Origin: Clostridia bacterium
GTDB lineage: Bacteria > Bacillota_A > Clostridia > Oscillospirales > CAG-272
Reading direction: 5' to 3'
Assembly: GCA_017395725.1 (NCBI GenBank)
Contig: JAFQOB010000264.1
Coordinates: 1-5,598, forward strand
Length of the DNA: 5,598 nucleotides
Part shown: positions 1 through 5,598 of the stretch, piece after piece
How positions within the stretch are numbered: the first letter of the stretch is position 1
Layout: each line of letters begins with the position of its first letter
Made by a program: the position numbers and the translations under genes
Notes under the pieces: generated by a model
Database searches by the model: none
The model's input: the letters and a program-made list of their open reading frames with translations, nothing else
Told to the model about the DNA's origin: nothing

Positions 1-21
1 CTTTCCTTAAAAGAAAGTAAG

Positions 22-975
22 TTATATTAACATATCGGGGGGAGTAATTTCGGGTATTTCGGTTACTTTGGGTTTAAATATCTTTATCGCACCCGGGAGG
101 TTTTTGATATTAACCTTTTCGAGTTTTCCGCCGAATTCGCCGTCAACAGTCCATTTTATAGGCTCTTCCGTAGTTATGGTAACGTTTGAGGTGTGGAAGA
201 AAAGGACCTGGTTTTCGTCATAGTTTAGATTTGCGAGGTTATAGAAAATGTCAACTATATCCGTTGTGTTTTTCGGCATACGAACGAGCAATACTTCAAA
301 AGTACCGTCATTCAGGTCAACGTGCTTGGGGTCAAATTTATATATACCGCCAACAGAAAGTGAGTTTGTTACAGCCGCAAAGATAAAATCCCCTTGGGTT
401 TTAATCTCAGGACTGTCTATTTTCATAAAAATAGGCTTTATTTCATTTAGAGATTTGATACCCTCAAGCAAGTAAGCCATATGTCCCAATGAATTTTTTA
501 AGTTTTGGGGGGTTGAATATGAAGTGCTTGTGAAAGCACCGCAGGAAGCGACGTAGTTAAAATATCTATTGCCGTTAAAGCAGCCCACGTCATTGGGGAA
601 AGCTTCGTTTTTTATAATCGCCTCTGCTGCAGCGAGTGGCATTTTGGGTATTCTCAAGGTATCTGCAAGGTCATTTGTCGTTCCTGCGGGAATAAATCCC
701 AAGGGGGGACGTTTTTCCTCGGGAAGAGACATAATTCCCGTAACTATTTCATTCAGTGTACCGTCGCCGCCACAAGAAATAATACGGTCAAAGGAAGGGC
801 CGTATTCACCGGCATAGGCGGTGGCGTCACCCGATTTGCACGTCATTAAAACTGTAGGCTCGAAGCCGGAGTCGGAAAATAATTTTATTACATCGAAAAG
901 CTTATTTTTAATTGTCATTTTTCCTGACGTGGGGTTAACGATAAATAATACTTTTTCTCTGATAGGTAGGCTCAT
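22..975 (-). CDS. Diacylglycerol kinase family lipid kinase (YegS/DgkB/BmrU-like)
   Basis: This 317-residue protein probably phosphorylates a lipid alcohol such as diacylglycerol with ATP at the cytoplasmic membrane face, recycling diacylglycerol to phosphatidic acid. The N-terminal nucleotide-binding domain shows the family hallmarks: NPTSGK at residues 14-19, GGDGTLNEI at 69-77 and PAGTTND at 96-102. The C-terminal beta-rich domain has LNDGTFEV at 221-228 and TVDGE at 276-280. By family comparison the glutamate at 280 is the likely catalytic base. There is no signal peptide or membrane segment, as expected for a peripheral enzyme, and the length is normal. The start is supported by AAGGA at 983-987, 7 bases upstream. 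It lies 82 bases after clpX and is separated from it by a hairpin terminator. Codons look more A/T-ending than in tig, suggesting lower expression. The true substrate (diacylglycerol, sphingoid base, undecaprenol or another lipid) cannot be read from sequence, so I leave the symbol empty. Confidence 0.93.
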   Translation of the reverse strand: MSLPIREKVLFIVNPTSGKMTIKNKLFDVIKLFSDSGFEPTVLMTCKSGDATAYAGEYGPSFDRIISCGGDGTLNEIVTGIMSLPEEKRPPLGFIPAGTTNDLADTLRIPKMPLAAAEAIIKNEAFPNDVGCFNGNRYFNYVASCGAFTSTSYSTPQNLKNSLGHMAYLLEGIKSLNEIKPIFMKIDSPEIKTQGDFIFAAVTNSLSVGGIYKFDPKHVDLNDGTFEVLLVRMPKNTTDIVDIFYNLANLNYDENQVLFFHTSNVTITTEEPIKWTVDGEFGGKLEKVNIKNLPGAIKIFKPKVTEIPEITPPDMLI

Positions 976-1018
976 AATACTATCCTTTTTAATAAAAAAT
1001 ATGTGTATAATTCAAAAG

Positions 1019-1050
1019 AAATCCCCGCATATATAAAGCGGGGATTTTTT
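1019..1050 (-). terminator. Intrinsic terminator after clpX, T-runs on both sides
   Basis: A perfect inverted repeat pairs 1019-1028 with 1038-1047. Its GC-rich core is ATCCCCGC / GCGGGGAT around a 9-base AT loop. Read on the minus strand it starts about 10 bases after the clpX stop and is followed by TTTCTTTT, the form of a rho-independent terminator. On the plus strand the same stem is followed by TTTTTT at 1045-1050, so it could also stop transcription in the opposite direction, although no plus-strand gene lies in this window. It is the boundary of the tig-clpP-clpX unit. Confidence 0.85.
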
Positions 1051-1057
1051 GAAAAAT

Positions 1058-2347
1058 TTATTCTGCAAATTTAAGTTGTTTGCCTTCTTTTTCTTTCAGG
1101 GTGTATTTGGCACCTTCAAGCTTTTGTACGGTTTTTTGTGTTATGGTAACCGTTTTAATATCTTTTCTTGAGGGAACGTCAAACATTATATCGGTCATAA
1201 AGCTTTCGATAATAGAACGGAGACCTCGAGCACCAATATTTCTGTCTATAGCTAATTTAGCTATTTCCTCAAGTGCGCCCTTGCTGAATTTTAATTCTAC
1301 ACCGTCCATACTAAACAGTTTTTCGTACTGTTTTATAAGGGAATTCTTGGGTTCTTTCAAAATTCTTATTAAGGCTTCGCTGTCCAATTCTTCAAGTCCG
1401 ACAATAACGGGAAGACGGCCAACAAGCTCAGGGATAAGTCCGTACTTTACTATATCGTGGGAAACAACTTCTTTGTAAATATTATGCTTTTTCTTTTCCG
1501 CTTTAGTTTGAATATTACTTCCGAAGCCAATAAGCTGACTGCCGGAACGTTTTTCGATTATATCGGTAAGACCGTCGAAAGCGCCGCCGCAGATAAACAA
1601 GATATTCTCAGTGTTTATCTGTATAAATTCCTGATTGGGATGTTTTCTGCCGCCTTGAGGAGGAACATTTGAAACGGTACCTTCAAGAATCTTCAAAAGT
1701 GCTTGCTGAACACCTTCCCCCGATACGTCTCGGGTAATGGAACGGTTTTCGCTTCTTCTTGAAATCTTATCGATTTCATCAATATAAATAATACCCCTTT
1801 CGGCGAGCTCGATATCATAATCAGCCGCCTGAATAAGTCTGAGAAGGATGTTCTCAACGTCTTCGCCAACGTAACCTGCTTCCGTAAGCGTGGTTGCATC
1901 AGCAATAGCAAAGGGGACTTTTAATGTTTTTGCAAGTGTTTGAGCAAGAAATGTTTTACCGACACCGGTGGGACCGAGAAGCAAAACGTTGCTTTTCTGG
2001 ATTTCTACCGAATCGTTATTTTTCTTTTCCTTGCTGAGTATTCTTTTGTAATGGTTATAAACCGAAACAGAAAGAACTTTTTTCGCCTCGTCCTGACCGA
2101 TAACGTACTCGTCAAGAGTCTTTTTTATCTGGTGCGGCTTTGGAAGTGTCTTAAGTGATAGTTTATCGCTCTTTTCTGTATAAAGCATGTGGTCGTCTAT
2201 CAAACGGTTACACGCTTCGATACAATCGGGGCAGATAAATGCTCCTTCCGCAATGGGAGAGGGGATGAGAAATGGAACTGCTTTCTCTTCTCTTCCGCAG
2301 AAAGAGCAACGAATAAGCTTTGGAGAATCTCCGTCAAATTTTGCCAT
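1058..2347 (-). CDS. clpX: ATP-dependent Clp protease ATP-binding subunit ClpX
   Basis: ClpX is a hexameric AAA+ unfoldase that recognises tagged or damaged cytoplasmic proteins, unfolds them with ATP and threads them into ClpP. The 429-residue sequence is complete and of normal length. An N-terminal zinc-binding domain has C14, C17, C39 and C42 (CX2C-X21-CX2C). It is followed by Walker A GPTGVGKT at 125-132, the GYVG pore loop at 158-161, Walker B IIYIDEID at 186-193, the RKH substrate-entry loop at 234-236 and the ClpP-docking IGF loop at 273-275. An arginine-finger region PELVGRLP lies at 306-313 and sensor-2 GARGLR at 372-377. The start at 2347 is supported by AGAGGA at 2356-2361, 8 bases upstream. 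It begins 26 bases after clpP, indicating co-transcription and matched production of the two partners. A strong hairpin follows the stop. All key residues examined are present. Confidence 0.99.
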   Translation of the reverse strand: MAKFDGDSPKLIRCSFCGREEKAVPFLIPSPIAEGAFICPDCIEACNRLIDDHMLYTEKSDKLSLKTLPKPHQIKKTLDEYVIGQDEAKKVLSVSVYNHYKRILSKEKKNNDSVEIQKSNVLLLGPTGVGKTFLAQTLAKTLKVPFAIADATTLTEAGYVGEDVENILLRLIQAADYDIELAERGIIYIDEIDKISRRSENRSITRDVSGEGVQQALLKILEGTVSNVPPQGGRKHPNQEFIQINTENILFICGGAFDGLTDIIEKRSGSQLIGFGSNIQTKAEKKKHNIYKEVVSHDIVKYGLIPELVGRLPVIVGLEELDSEALIRILKEPKNSLIKQYEKLFSMDGVELKFSKGALEEIAKLAIDRNIGARGLRSIIESFMTDIMFDVPSRKDIKTVTITQKTVQKLEGAKYTLKEKEGKQLKFAE

Positions 2348-2373
2348 TTAAAATGTCCTCTTTCGGGGAAGAA

Positions 2374-2958
2374 TTAGTTTTTGTTAGTAATAACCTTGTC
2401 AATAAGTCCGTAAGCCTTAGCCTCATCTGCAGACATAAAGTTATCTCTTTCAGTATCGTGCTCTATTTTTTCAATAGGCTGACCGGTAACGTCGGAAAGT
2501 ATGGAGTTAAGCTTTTCGCGAATCTTGATAATACGGTCTGCGTGAATCTTGATATCGGTAGCCTGACCCTGCATACCGCCGAGGGGCTGATGAATCATAA
2601 TTTCGCTGTTGGGAAGAGCGTATCTCTTACCCTTAGCACCTGCGGAAAGCAGGAACGCGCCCATACTTGCAGCCATACCGACGCAAATGGTGGAAACGTC
2701 ACATTTAATGTAATTCATCGTATCATAGATAGCCATTCCGGCGGTTATCGAACCGCCGGGGCTATTGATGTACAAAGAAATATCTTTATCGGGATCTTGC
2801 GCTTCAAGGAAAAGCAACTGAGCTACTACAAGGGATGCTGTCGTGTCGTTTACTTCGTCACTGAGGAAAATAATTCTGTCATTGAGCAAACGGGAGTAAA
2901 TGTCATACGCTCTTTCGCCTCGGTTTGTTTGTTCTATAACGGTTGGTACCAATGCCAT
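2374..2958 (-). CDS. clpP: ATP-dependent Clp protease proteolytic subunit ClpP
   Basis: ClpP is the serine peptidase that forms the two-ring, 14-subunit degradation chamber used by ClpX and, where present, ClpC or ClpE. The 194-residue length is standard. The catalytic triad is visible as S98 in GMAASMG, H123 in MIHQPLGG and D172 in ERDNFMS, the same numbering as in well-studied Bacillus ClpP. The oxyanion-region motif SPGGS is at 66-70. The N-terminus ([11 protein letters not shown]) is short with no long propeptide, which is usual in Firmicutes. The start is fixed by AAGGAG at 2967-2972, 8 bases upstream. The gene sits 52 bases downstream of tig and 26 bases upstream of clpX, with no promoter or terminator seen in either gap, so expression is probably from the tig promoter. 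No residue is unusual. Confidence 0.99.
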   Translation of the reverse strand: MALVPTVIEQTNRGERAYDIYSRLLNDRIIFLSDEVNDTTASLVVAQLLFLEAQDPDKDISLYINSPGGSITAGMAIYDTMNYIKCDVSTICVGMAASMGAFLLSAGAKGKRYALPNSEIMIHQPLGGMQGQATDIKIHADRIIKIREKLNSILSDVTGQPIEKIEHDTERDNFMSADEAKAYGLIDKVITNKN

Positions 2959-3010
2959 AATAGTATCTCCTTTTCTGTAGTCTGCCGCGTTTCAAAAAAG
3001 CTATGAATAA

Positions 3011-4417
3011 TTATTCTGCCTTATCTTCTGCTTTCTTAGCAGCAGTTTTTTTGGTTGTAGTTGTCTTTTTAGCAGTAGTTTTCTTAGCTGCGGGCTTTTC
3101 TTCGCCTTCTTCAGCCTTTGCTTCCTTCTTAGCCTTAGCCTTAACTACTACGGATTCAGCCTTTACGAGATCAACAGCCTTCTGAACTGCGATATCTTTC
3201 TTGAGGTTTTCGTCTTCGATGCTCTTCTTAACTTCAGCAACGTCAATGCTGTACATTGTAGCAATTCTGTTGTATTCGTCTTCGAGTTCTTTTTCGGAAA
3301 CTTCAATCTTTTCAAGCTCAGCAATCTTTTCGAGAGCGAGTCTTGTCTTAACCTGACGTTCTGCGCGAGGCTTGAACTGTTCACGCATAGAATCAAGGGA
3401 CATACCTGTGTACTTAACGAAGTCAGCGAGGCTCATACCCTGCATACGAAGGTTGTTATCGTAGTCACGGAGAAGGTTTTCAGCTTCTGTTTCAACCATA
3501 GCTTCGGGAATATCAGCCTGAAGCTTTTCAATAAGAGCGTCAATAATCTGTTCTTCAACGTGATTTTCAGCTTCTTTCTTGTTTCTCTCCTGGATTTTTG
3601 CCTTAATATCAGCTTTATATTCATCAAGAGTGTCAAATTCGGAAGCATCTTTTGCAAAATCGTCGTTAAGCTCGGGAAGCTCTGTTGTCTTGAGTTCGCG
3701 AAGAACTACTTTAAATACAGCGGGCTTACCTGCGAGGTTGTCAGCGTGATACTCTTCGGGGAATGTAACGTTTACGTCAAATTTGTCGCCTACGTTATGC
3801 CCAACGATCTGGTCTTCGAATCCGGGGATAAACTGACCGGAACCGAGCTTGAGGTCGTGGTTTTCGCCCTTACCGCCCTCGAAAGCAACGCCGTCAGCAA
3901 AGCCTTCGTAGTCGATAATAGCATTGTCACCGAGCTGAGCTGCTCTGTCTGTAACGTCGAGTGTACGAGCGTTACGCTGACGAGCATGTTCGAGTTCGTG
4001 GTTAATGTCTTCTGCTGTTACTCTTTTAACAGTCTTTTCAACTTCAATACCCTTGTAGCCTTCTATTTTAACTTCGGGTTTAACATAAACCTTTGCCTTG
4101 AGAACAACGCCGTTGTCGTCAATGGAAACGATTTCGAATTCGGGCTGACTTACGATTTCTTCCTTAGATTCTTTTACAGCTTCGGTATAAGCTGCGGGAA
4201 GAAGATTGTTAATAGCGTCATCATAGAATACGCCCTTGCCATACATCTTTTCGATAATGGAACGGGGAGCCTTACCCTTTCTGAAGCCGGGAACGTTCAT
4301 CTTAGCAGCGTTCTTCTTGAAAACGCGGCTTACTTCTTCATCGAAAACTTTCTTTTCGATGGAAAATTCAATTTCCACAACATTCTTTTCTTTTTTTGTT
4401 ACGTTTTTTAAACTCAT
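3011..4417 (-). CDS. tig: Trigger factor, ribosome-associated chaperone and prolyl isomerase, with Lys-rich tail
   Basis: Trigger factor binds the ribosome near the exit tunnel and shields nascent chains; its FKBP-like domain also catalyses prolyl isomerisation. Three domains are recognisable in the 468-residue protein. The N-terminal ribosome-binding domain carries the signature GFRKGKAP at 44-51. The FKBP-like domain spans about 155-240, including GDNAIIDYEG, GSGQFIPGFE and GKPAVFKV. The helical C-terminal chaperone domain spans about 245-422. Residues 426-468 add a Lys/Ala/Thr/Glu-rich tail with AAKKTTAKK-type repeats, making the protein some 30-40 residues longer than the usual 430 or so. 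I chose ATG at 4417 over the upstream ATG at 4453 for three reasons. GGAGG at 4426-4430 is correctly spaced, the family begins at this point, and the predicted transcript starts near 4450, leaving no leader for the longer form. Codons look optimised (many AAG, TTC and AAC), consistent with high expression. It is first in an operon with clpP and clpX. Confidence 0.98.
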   Translation of the reverse strand: MSLKNVTKKEKNVVEIEFSIEKKVFDEEVSRVFKKNAAKMNVPGFRKGKAPRSIIEKMYGKGVFYDDAINNLLPAAYTEAVKESKEEIVSQPEFEIVSIDDNGVVLKAKVYVKPEVKIEGYKGIEVEKTVKRVTAEDINHELEHARQRNARTLDVTDRAAQLGDNAIIDYEGFADGVAFEGGKGENHDLKLGSGQFIPGFEDQIVGHNVGDKFDVNVTFPEEYHADNLAGKPAVFKVVLRELKTTELPELNDDFAKDASEFDTLDEYKADIKAKIQERNKKEAENHVEEQIIDALIEKLQADIPEAMVETEAENLLRDYDNNLRMQGMSLADFVKYTGMSLDSMREQFKPRAERQVKTRLALEKIAELEKIEVSEKELEDEYNRIATMYSIDVAEVKKSIEDENLKKDIAVQKAVDLVKAESVVVKAKAKKEAKAEEGEEKPAAKKTTAKKTTTTKKTAAKKAEDKAE

Positions 4418-4421
4418 TTGT

Positions 4422-4436
4422 AATTCCTCCGGAATT
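4422..4436 (-). promoter_or_regulatory. tig ribosome binding site inside a short inverted repeat
   Basis: On the minus strand the sequence reads AATTCC-GGA-GGAATT, a perfect 6-base inverted repeat around a 3-base loop. The Shine-Dalgarno element GGAGG (4426-4430) lies partly in the loop and partly in the 3' arm, 8 bases before the ATG at 4417. The ribosome binding site is clear and decides the start. Whether the hairpin forms in the mRNA and affects translation is inference, because the stem is weak (four A-U and two G-C pairs). Confidence 0.7.
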
Positions 4437-4456
4437 GTTATTTTTCCTATCATATT

Positions 4457-4485
4457 ATTTTATATCTGTAAACTCTAAATGTCAA
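4457..4485 (-). promoter_or_regulatory. Sigma-A-type promoter of the tig-clpP-clpX operon
   Basis: On the minus strand a perfect -35 box TTGACA (4480-4485) is followed after exactly 17 bases by the -10 box TAAAAT (4457-4462), five of six consensus matches. An A/T-rich stretch at about 4486-4505, just upstream of the -35, resembles an UP element. The expected start of transcription is near 4450, giving a leader of about 33 bases before the tig ATG. No CIRCE (TTAGCACTC-N9-GAGTGCTAA) or paired CtsR heptamers are visible around it, so control appears housekeeping rather than classical heat-shock. Confidence 0.85.
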
Positions 4486-4542
4486 TAGAATATACAAATT
4501 TTTTCCTGAAAAAGTGTGTAAAATGCCGAAAAATAGGTGGTT

Positions 4543-5253
4543 TTAACTTCGACTTATCAAGGTTGGAACAAAATTGAGATAATCTGCCGAGGTAATCGTG
4601 AAGTCAATTCCGTCAAAAGTAAATGTAGAGGGCAGGTTGTATACGCCGTGTATATGCCCGTAGCATACTTTTTTTACGTTATACTTGTGTAAAACTTCAA
4701 TTATTTCACTGCAGACGTAATCGTTATAAACAGGGGGAAAGTGGAGAAAGACTATTATCTCATTTGAATCCGAAAGCTTTAAGCCTTCTTTAAGTGAAAG
4801 CTCAAGTCTGCCTGCTTCTCTTGCGACAATCTTGTTGTAATCGGCTTCGCGGGGGGCGTTTTTTCCTTCGCTGAACCAGCCGCGTGTACCGCATACCGTT
4901 ATGTTGTCCACAATAAAAGCGTTGTTGTGCATAGTTTTTATGGTAGTAATATCGTTTTCCTCAAAGAAAGTATTAATCTTTGCGGCGGTTGACCACCAGT
5001 AATCGTGATTACCCTTAGAGATTATTTTTTGACCGGGAAGACTGTCAAGATAGAGAAGGTCTGTCTTTGCCTCTTCCAAGGAAATCCCCCAGCTTACGTC
5101 GCCTGCAATAACTACCGTATCCTTATCGGTAATTACCGAACGCCAACCCTTGTCAAGCTTATTGGCGTAGTCTTGCCATCTGTTGCCGAATACGTCCATA
5201 GGCTTGTCGTTATATAAAGATAAATGTGTGTCCGACAAAGCAAACAGCGACAT
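4543..5253 (-). CDS. Metallophosphoesterase family protein, substrate unknown
   Basis: This 236-residue protein has the calcineurin-like metallophosphoesterase fold, which hydrolyses phosphoester bonds with a two-metal centre. The five metal-ligand blocks appear in order: SDTHL at 7-11 (D8, H10), GDVSWG at 51-56 (D52), GNHDYWW at 81-87 (N82, H83), the LHFPP histidine at 171 and GHIHG at 199-203 (H200, H202). The GDVSWG and GNHDYWW variants and the short length match, from memory, the COG1768 predicted phosphohydrolases rather than nucleotidases or DNA-repair SbcD. There is no signal peptide, so it is probably cytoplasmic. The start is firm: AGGAGG at 5259-5264 lies 5 bases before the ATG. It begins 22 bases after the thrC stop and is likely co-transcribed with it; no terminator is obvious between it and tig. 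The physiological substrate is not known to me and the thrC link does not reveal it. Confidence 0.9.
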   Translation of the reverse strand: MSLFALSDTHLSLYNDKPMDVFGNRWQDYANKLDKGWRSVITDKDTVVIAGDVSWGISLEEAKTDLLYLDSLPGQKIISKGNHDYWWSTAAKINTFFEENDITTIKTMHNNAFIVDNITVCGTRGWFSEGKNAPREADYNKIVAREAGRLELSLKEGLKLSDSNEIIVFLHFPPVYNDYVCSEIIEVLHKYNVKKVCYGHIHGVYNLPSTFTFDGIDFTITSADYLNFVPTLISRS

Positions 5254-5275
5254 AATTTCCTCCTCTGTGTGAATA

Positions 5276-5598
5276 TTACAGACCGATTGTTTTAAGAACC
5301 TCTGCAGTCATATCTTCGGGGTCAATAACAGTTGTGAAACGAACCTGTTTTGACTCAAGACTTGCAAGGGGGGTAGGAATGGGACTGCCTGAAATTTCTT
5401 CGGTTGCTTTAAGTGCGTCAAATTCATTTTCTTTGGTTTCACCGGTAAGAGAGGTGTAAACGTTGGAGGCGAACTTGTAGGGGGAAGCTGTGGACGCAAC
5501 GATTATCTTACGGGAATCCCCTGTTTCTGCCATATATTCATTTGCACATTTTACGGCAACTGCAGTATGAGTATCAATAAGATACTTGTAATTATCAA
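5276..5598 (-). CDS. thrC: Threonine synthase, C-terminal part (cut by window edge)
   Basis: Threonine synthase converts O-phosphohomoserine and water to threonine and phosphate, the last step of threonine biosynthesis, using pyridoxal phosphate. Only the last 106 residues are in the window. The reading frame is open to the right edge, and reading back from 5533 gives DNYKYLIDTHTAVAVK without a stop. The methionine at 5533 is therefore internal. Recognition rests on the C-terminal segment of the long-form enzyme: IDTHTAVAVK, then TGDSRKIIVASTASPYKF, and a terminal region with SGSPIPTPLASL. The PLP-binding lysine and the substrate loops lie upstream, outside the window, so activity cannot be judged. 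It ends with TAA at 5276-5278, and the metallophosphoesterase gene follows after 22 bases. Confidence 0.9.
   Translation of the reverse strand, partial: DNYKYLIDTHTAVAVKCANEYMAETGDSRKIIVASTASPYKFASNVYTSLTGETKENEFDALKATEEISGSPIPTPLASLESKQVRFTTVIDPEDMTAEVLKTIGL

Noticed and set aside
1..17. Small inverted repeat CTTTC/GAAAG just after the lipid kinase stop, a possible terminator
   Set aside because: The stem has only 5 A/T-rich pairs, and the window ends before any T-run could be seen.
1080..1672. Plus-strand open frames opposite the C-terminal half of clpX
   Set aside because: They are reverse-complement shadows of a conserved AAA+ gene with no ribosome binding sites or family resemblance.
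2320..3006. Plus-strand open frame (228 codons) spanning the clpX start and clpP
   Set aside because: It begins with TTG without a ribosome binding site and is antisense to two well-supported genes; the encoded sequence has no recognisable domain.
2959..3010. Possible internal promoter in the tig-clpP gap
   Set aside because: TTGAAA is present, but the sequence 17 bases on is the Shine-Dalgarno AAGGAG, with no -10 box.
3560..4411. Long plus-strand open frame (283 codons) antisense to tig
   Set aside because: It lies wholly opposite a clear trigger factor gene. Its protein is rich in Phe/Val/Asn/Cys, as expected from the complement of Glu/Lys/Ala codons, and matches no family I know.
4418..4453. 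Longer trigger factor start at 4453 (adds 12 residues)
   Set aside because: It has no well-placed Shine-Dalgarno, sits at or before the predicted transcription start, and the ATG at 4417 has GGAGG at the right distance and matches the family N-terminus.
4480..4500. Possible CtsR-like heptamer, GTCAAT on the plus strand
   Set aside because: Only a single imperfect half-site is present, and it is explained as the complement of the TTGACA -35 box.
4486..4542. Possible terminator between the metallophosphoesterase and tig
   Set aside because: No GC-rich stem was found; CCT...AGG pairings are only three bases long and the T-runs are not preceded by a hairpin.

Overview
The window comes from a low- to moderate-GC Gram-positive bacterium, most likely a member of the class Clostridia. 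The evidence is the strong AGGAGG-type ribosome binding sites, the contiguous order tig-clpP-clpX (in Bacillus clpP lies elsewhere), the style of the protein sequences, and AT-rich gaps between genes. Genus and species cannot be called from this sequence. All six genes lie on the minus strand, so transcription runs from high to low coordinates. Coding density is high, and no gap exceeds 130 bases.

In transcription order, the window opens with the C-terminal 106 residues of threonine synthase (thrC, cut by the right edge). After 22 bases comes a small metallophosphoesterase of unknown substrate with a strong ribosome binding site, probably co-transcribed with thrC. A 124-base gap follows. It carries a near-consensus sigma-A-type promoter (TTGACA, 17 bases, TAAAAT), the start of a protein quality-control operon: trigger factor (tig), then the proteolytic subunit ClpP, then the unfoldase ClpX, with gaps of 52 and 26 bases. 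A GC-rich hairpin flanked by T-runs on both sides lies just after clpX and ends the unit. The last gene is a YegS/DgkB-like diacylglycerol (lipid) kinase with no convincing promoter of its own.

Trigger factor folds nascent chains at the ribosome exit, while ClpX unfolds substrates and feeds them into the ClpP barrel, so the operon couples synthesis-side folding to degradation. All catalytic and interaction motifs checked in ClpP and ClpX are intact. The motifs include the ClpP triad, and in ClpX the zinc-finger cysteines, Walker A and B, the GYVG pore loop, the RKH loop and the IGF loop that docks onto ClpP.

This is mainly an ordinary housekeeping region, and I see no evidence of a new system, mobile element, CRISPR array or RNA gene. 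The points that merit a second look are modest. Trigger factor has a Lys/Ala/Thr-rich C-terminal tail. A short perfect inverted repeat encloses the tig Shine-Dalgarno sequence. The heat-shock operators CIRCE and CtsR are absent upstream of tig. A metallophosphoesterase of unknown function sits next to thrC.
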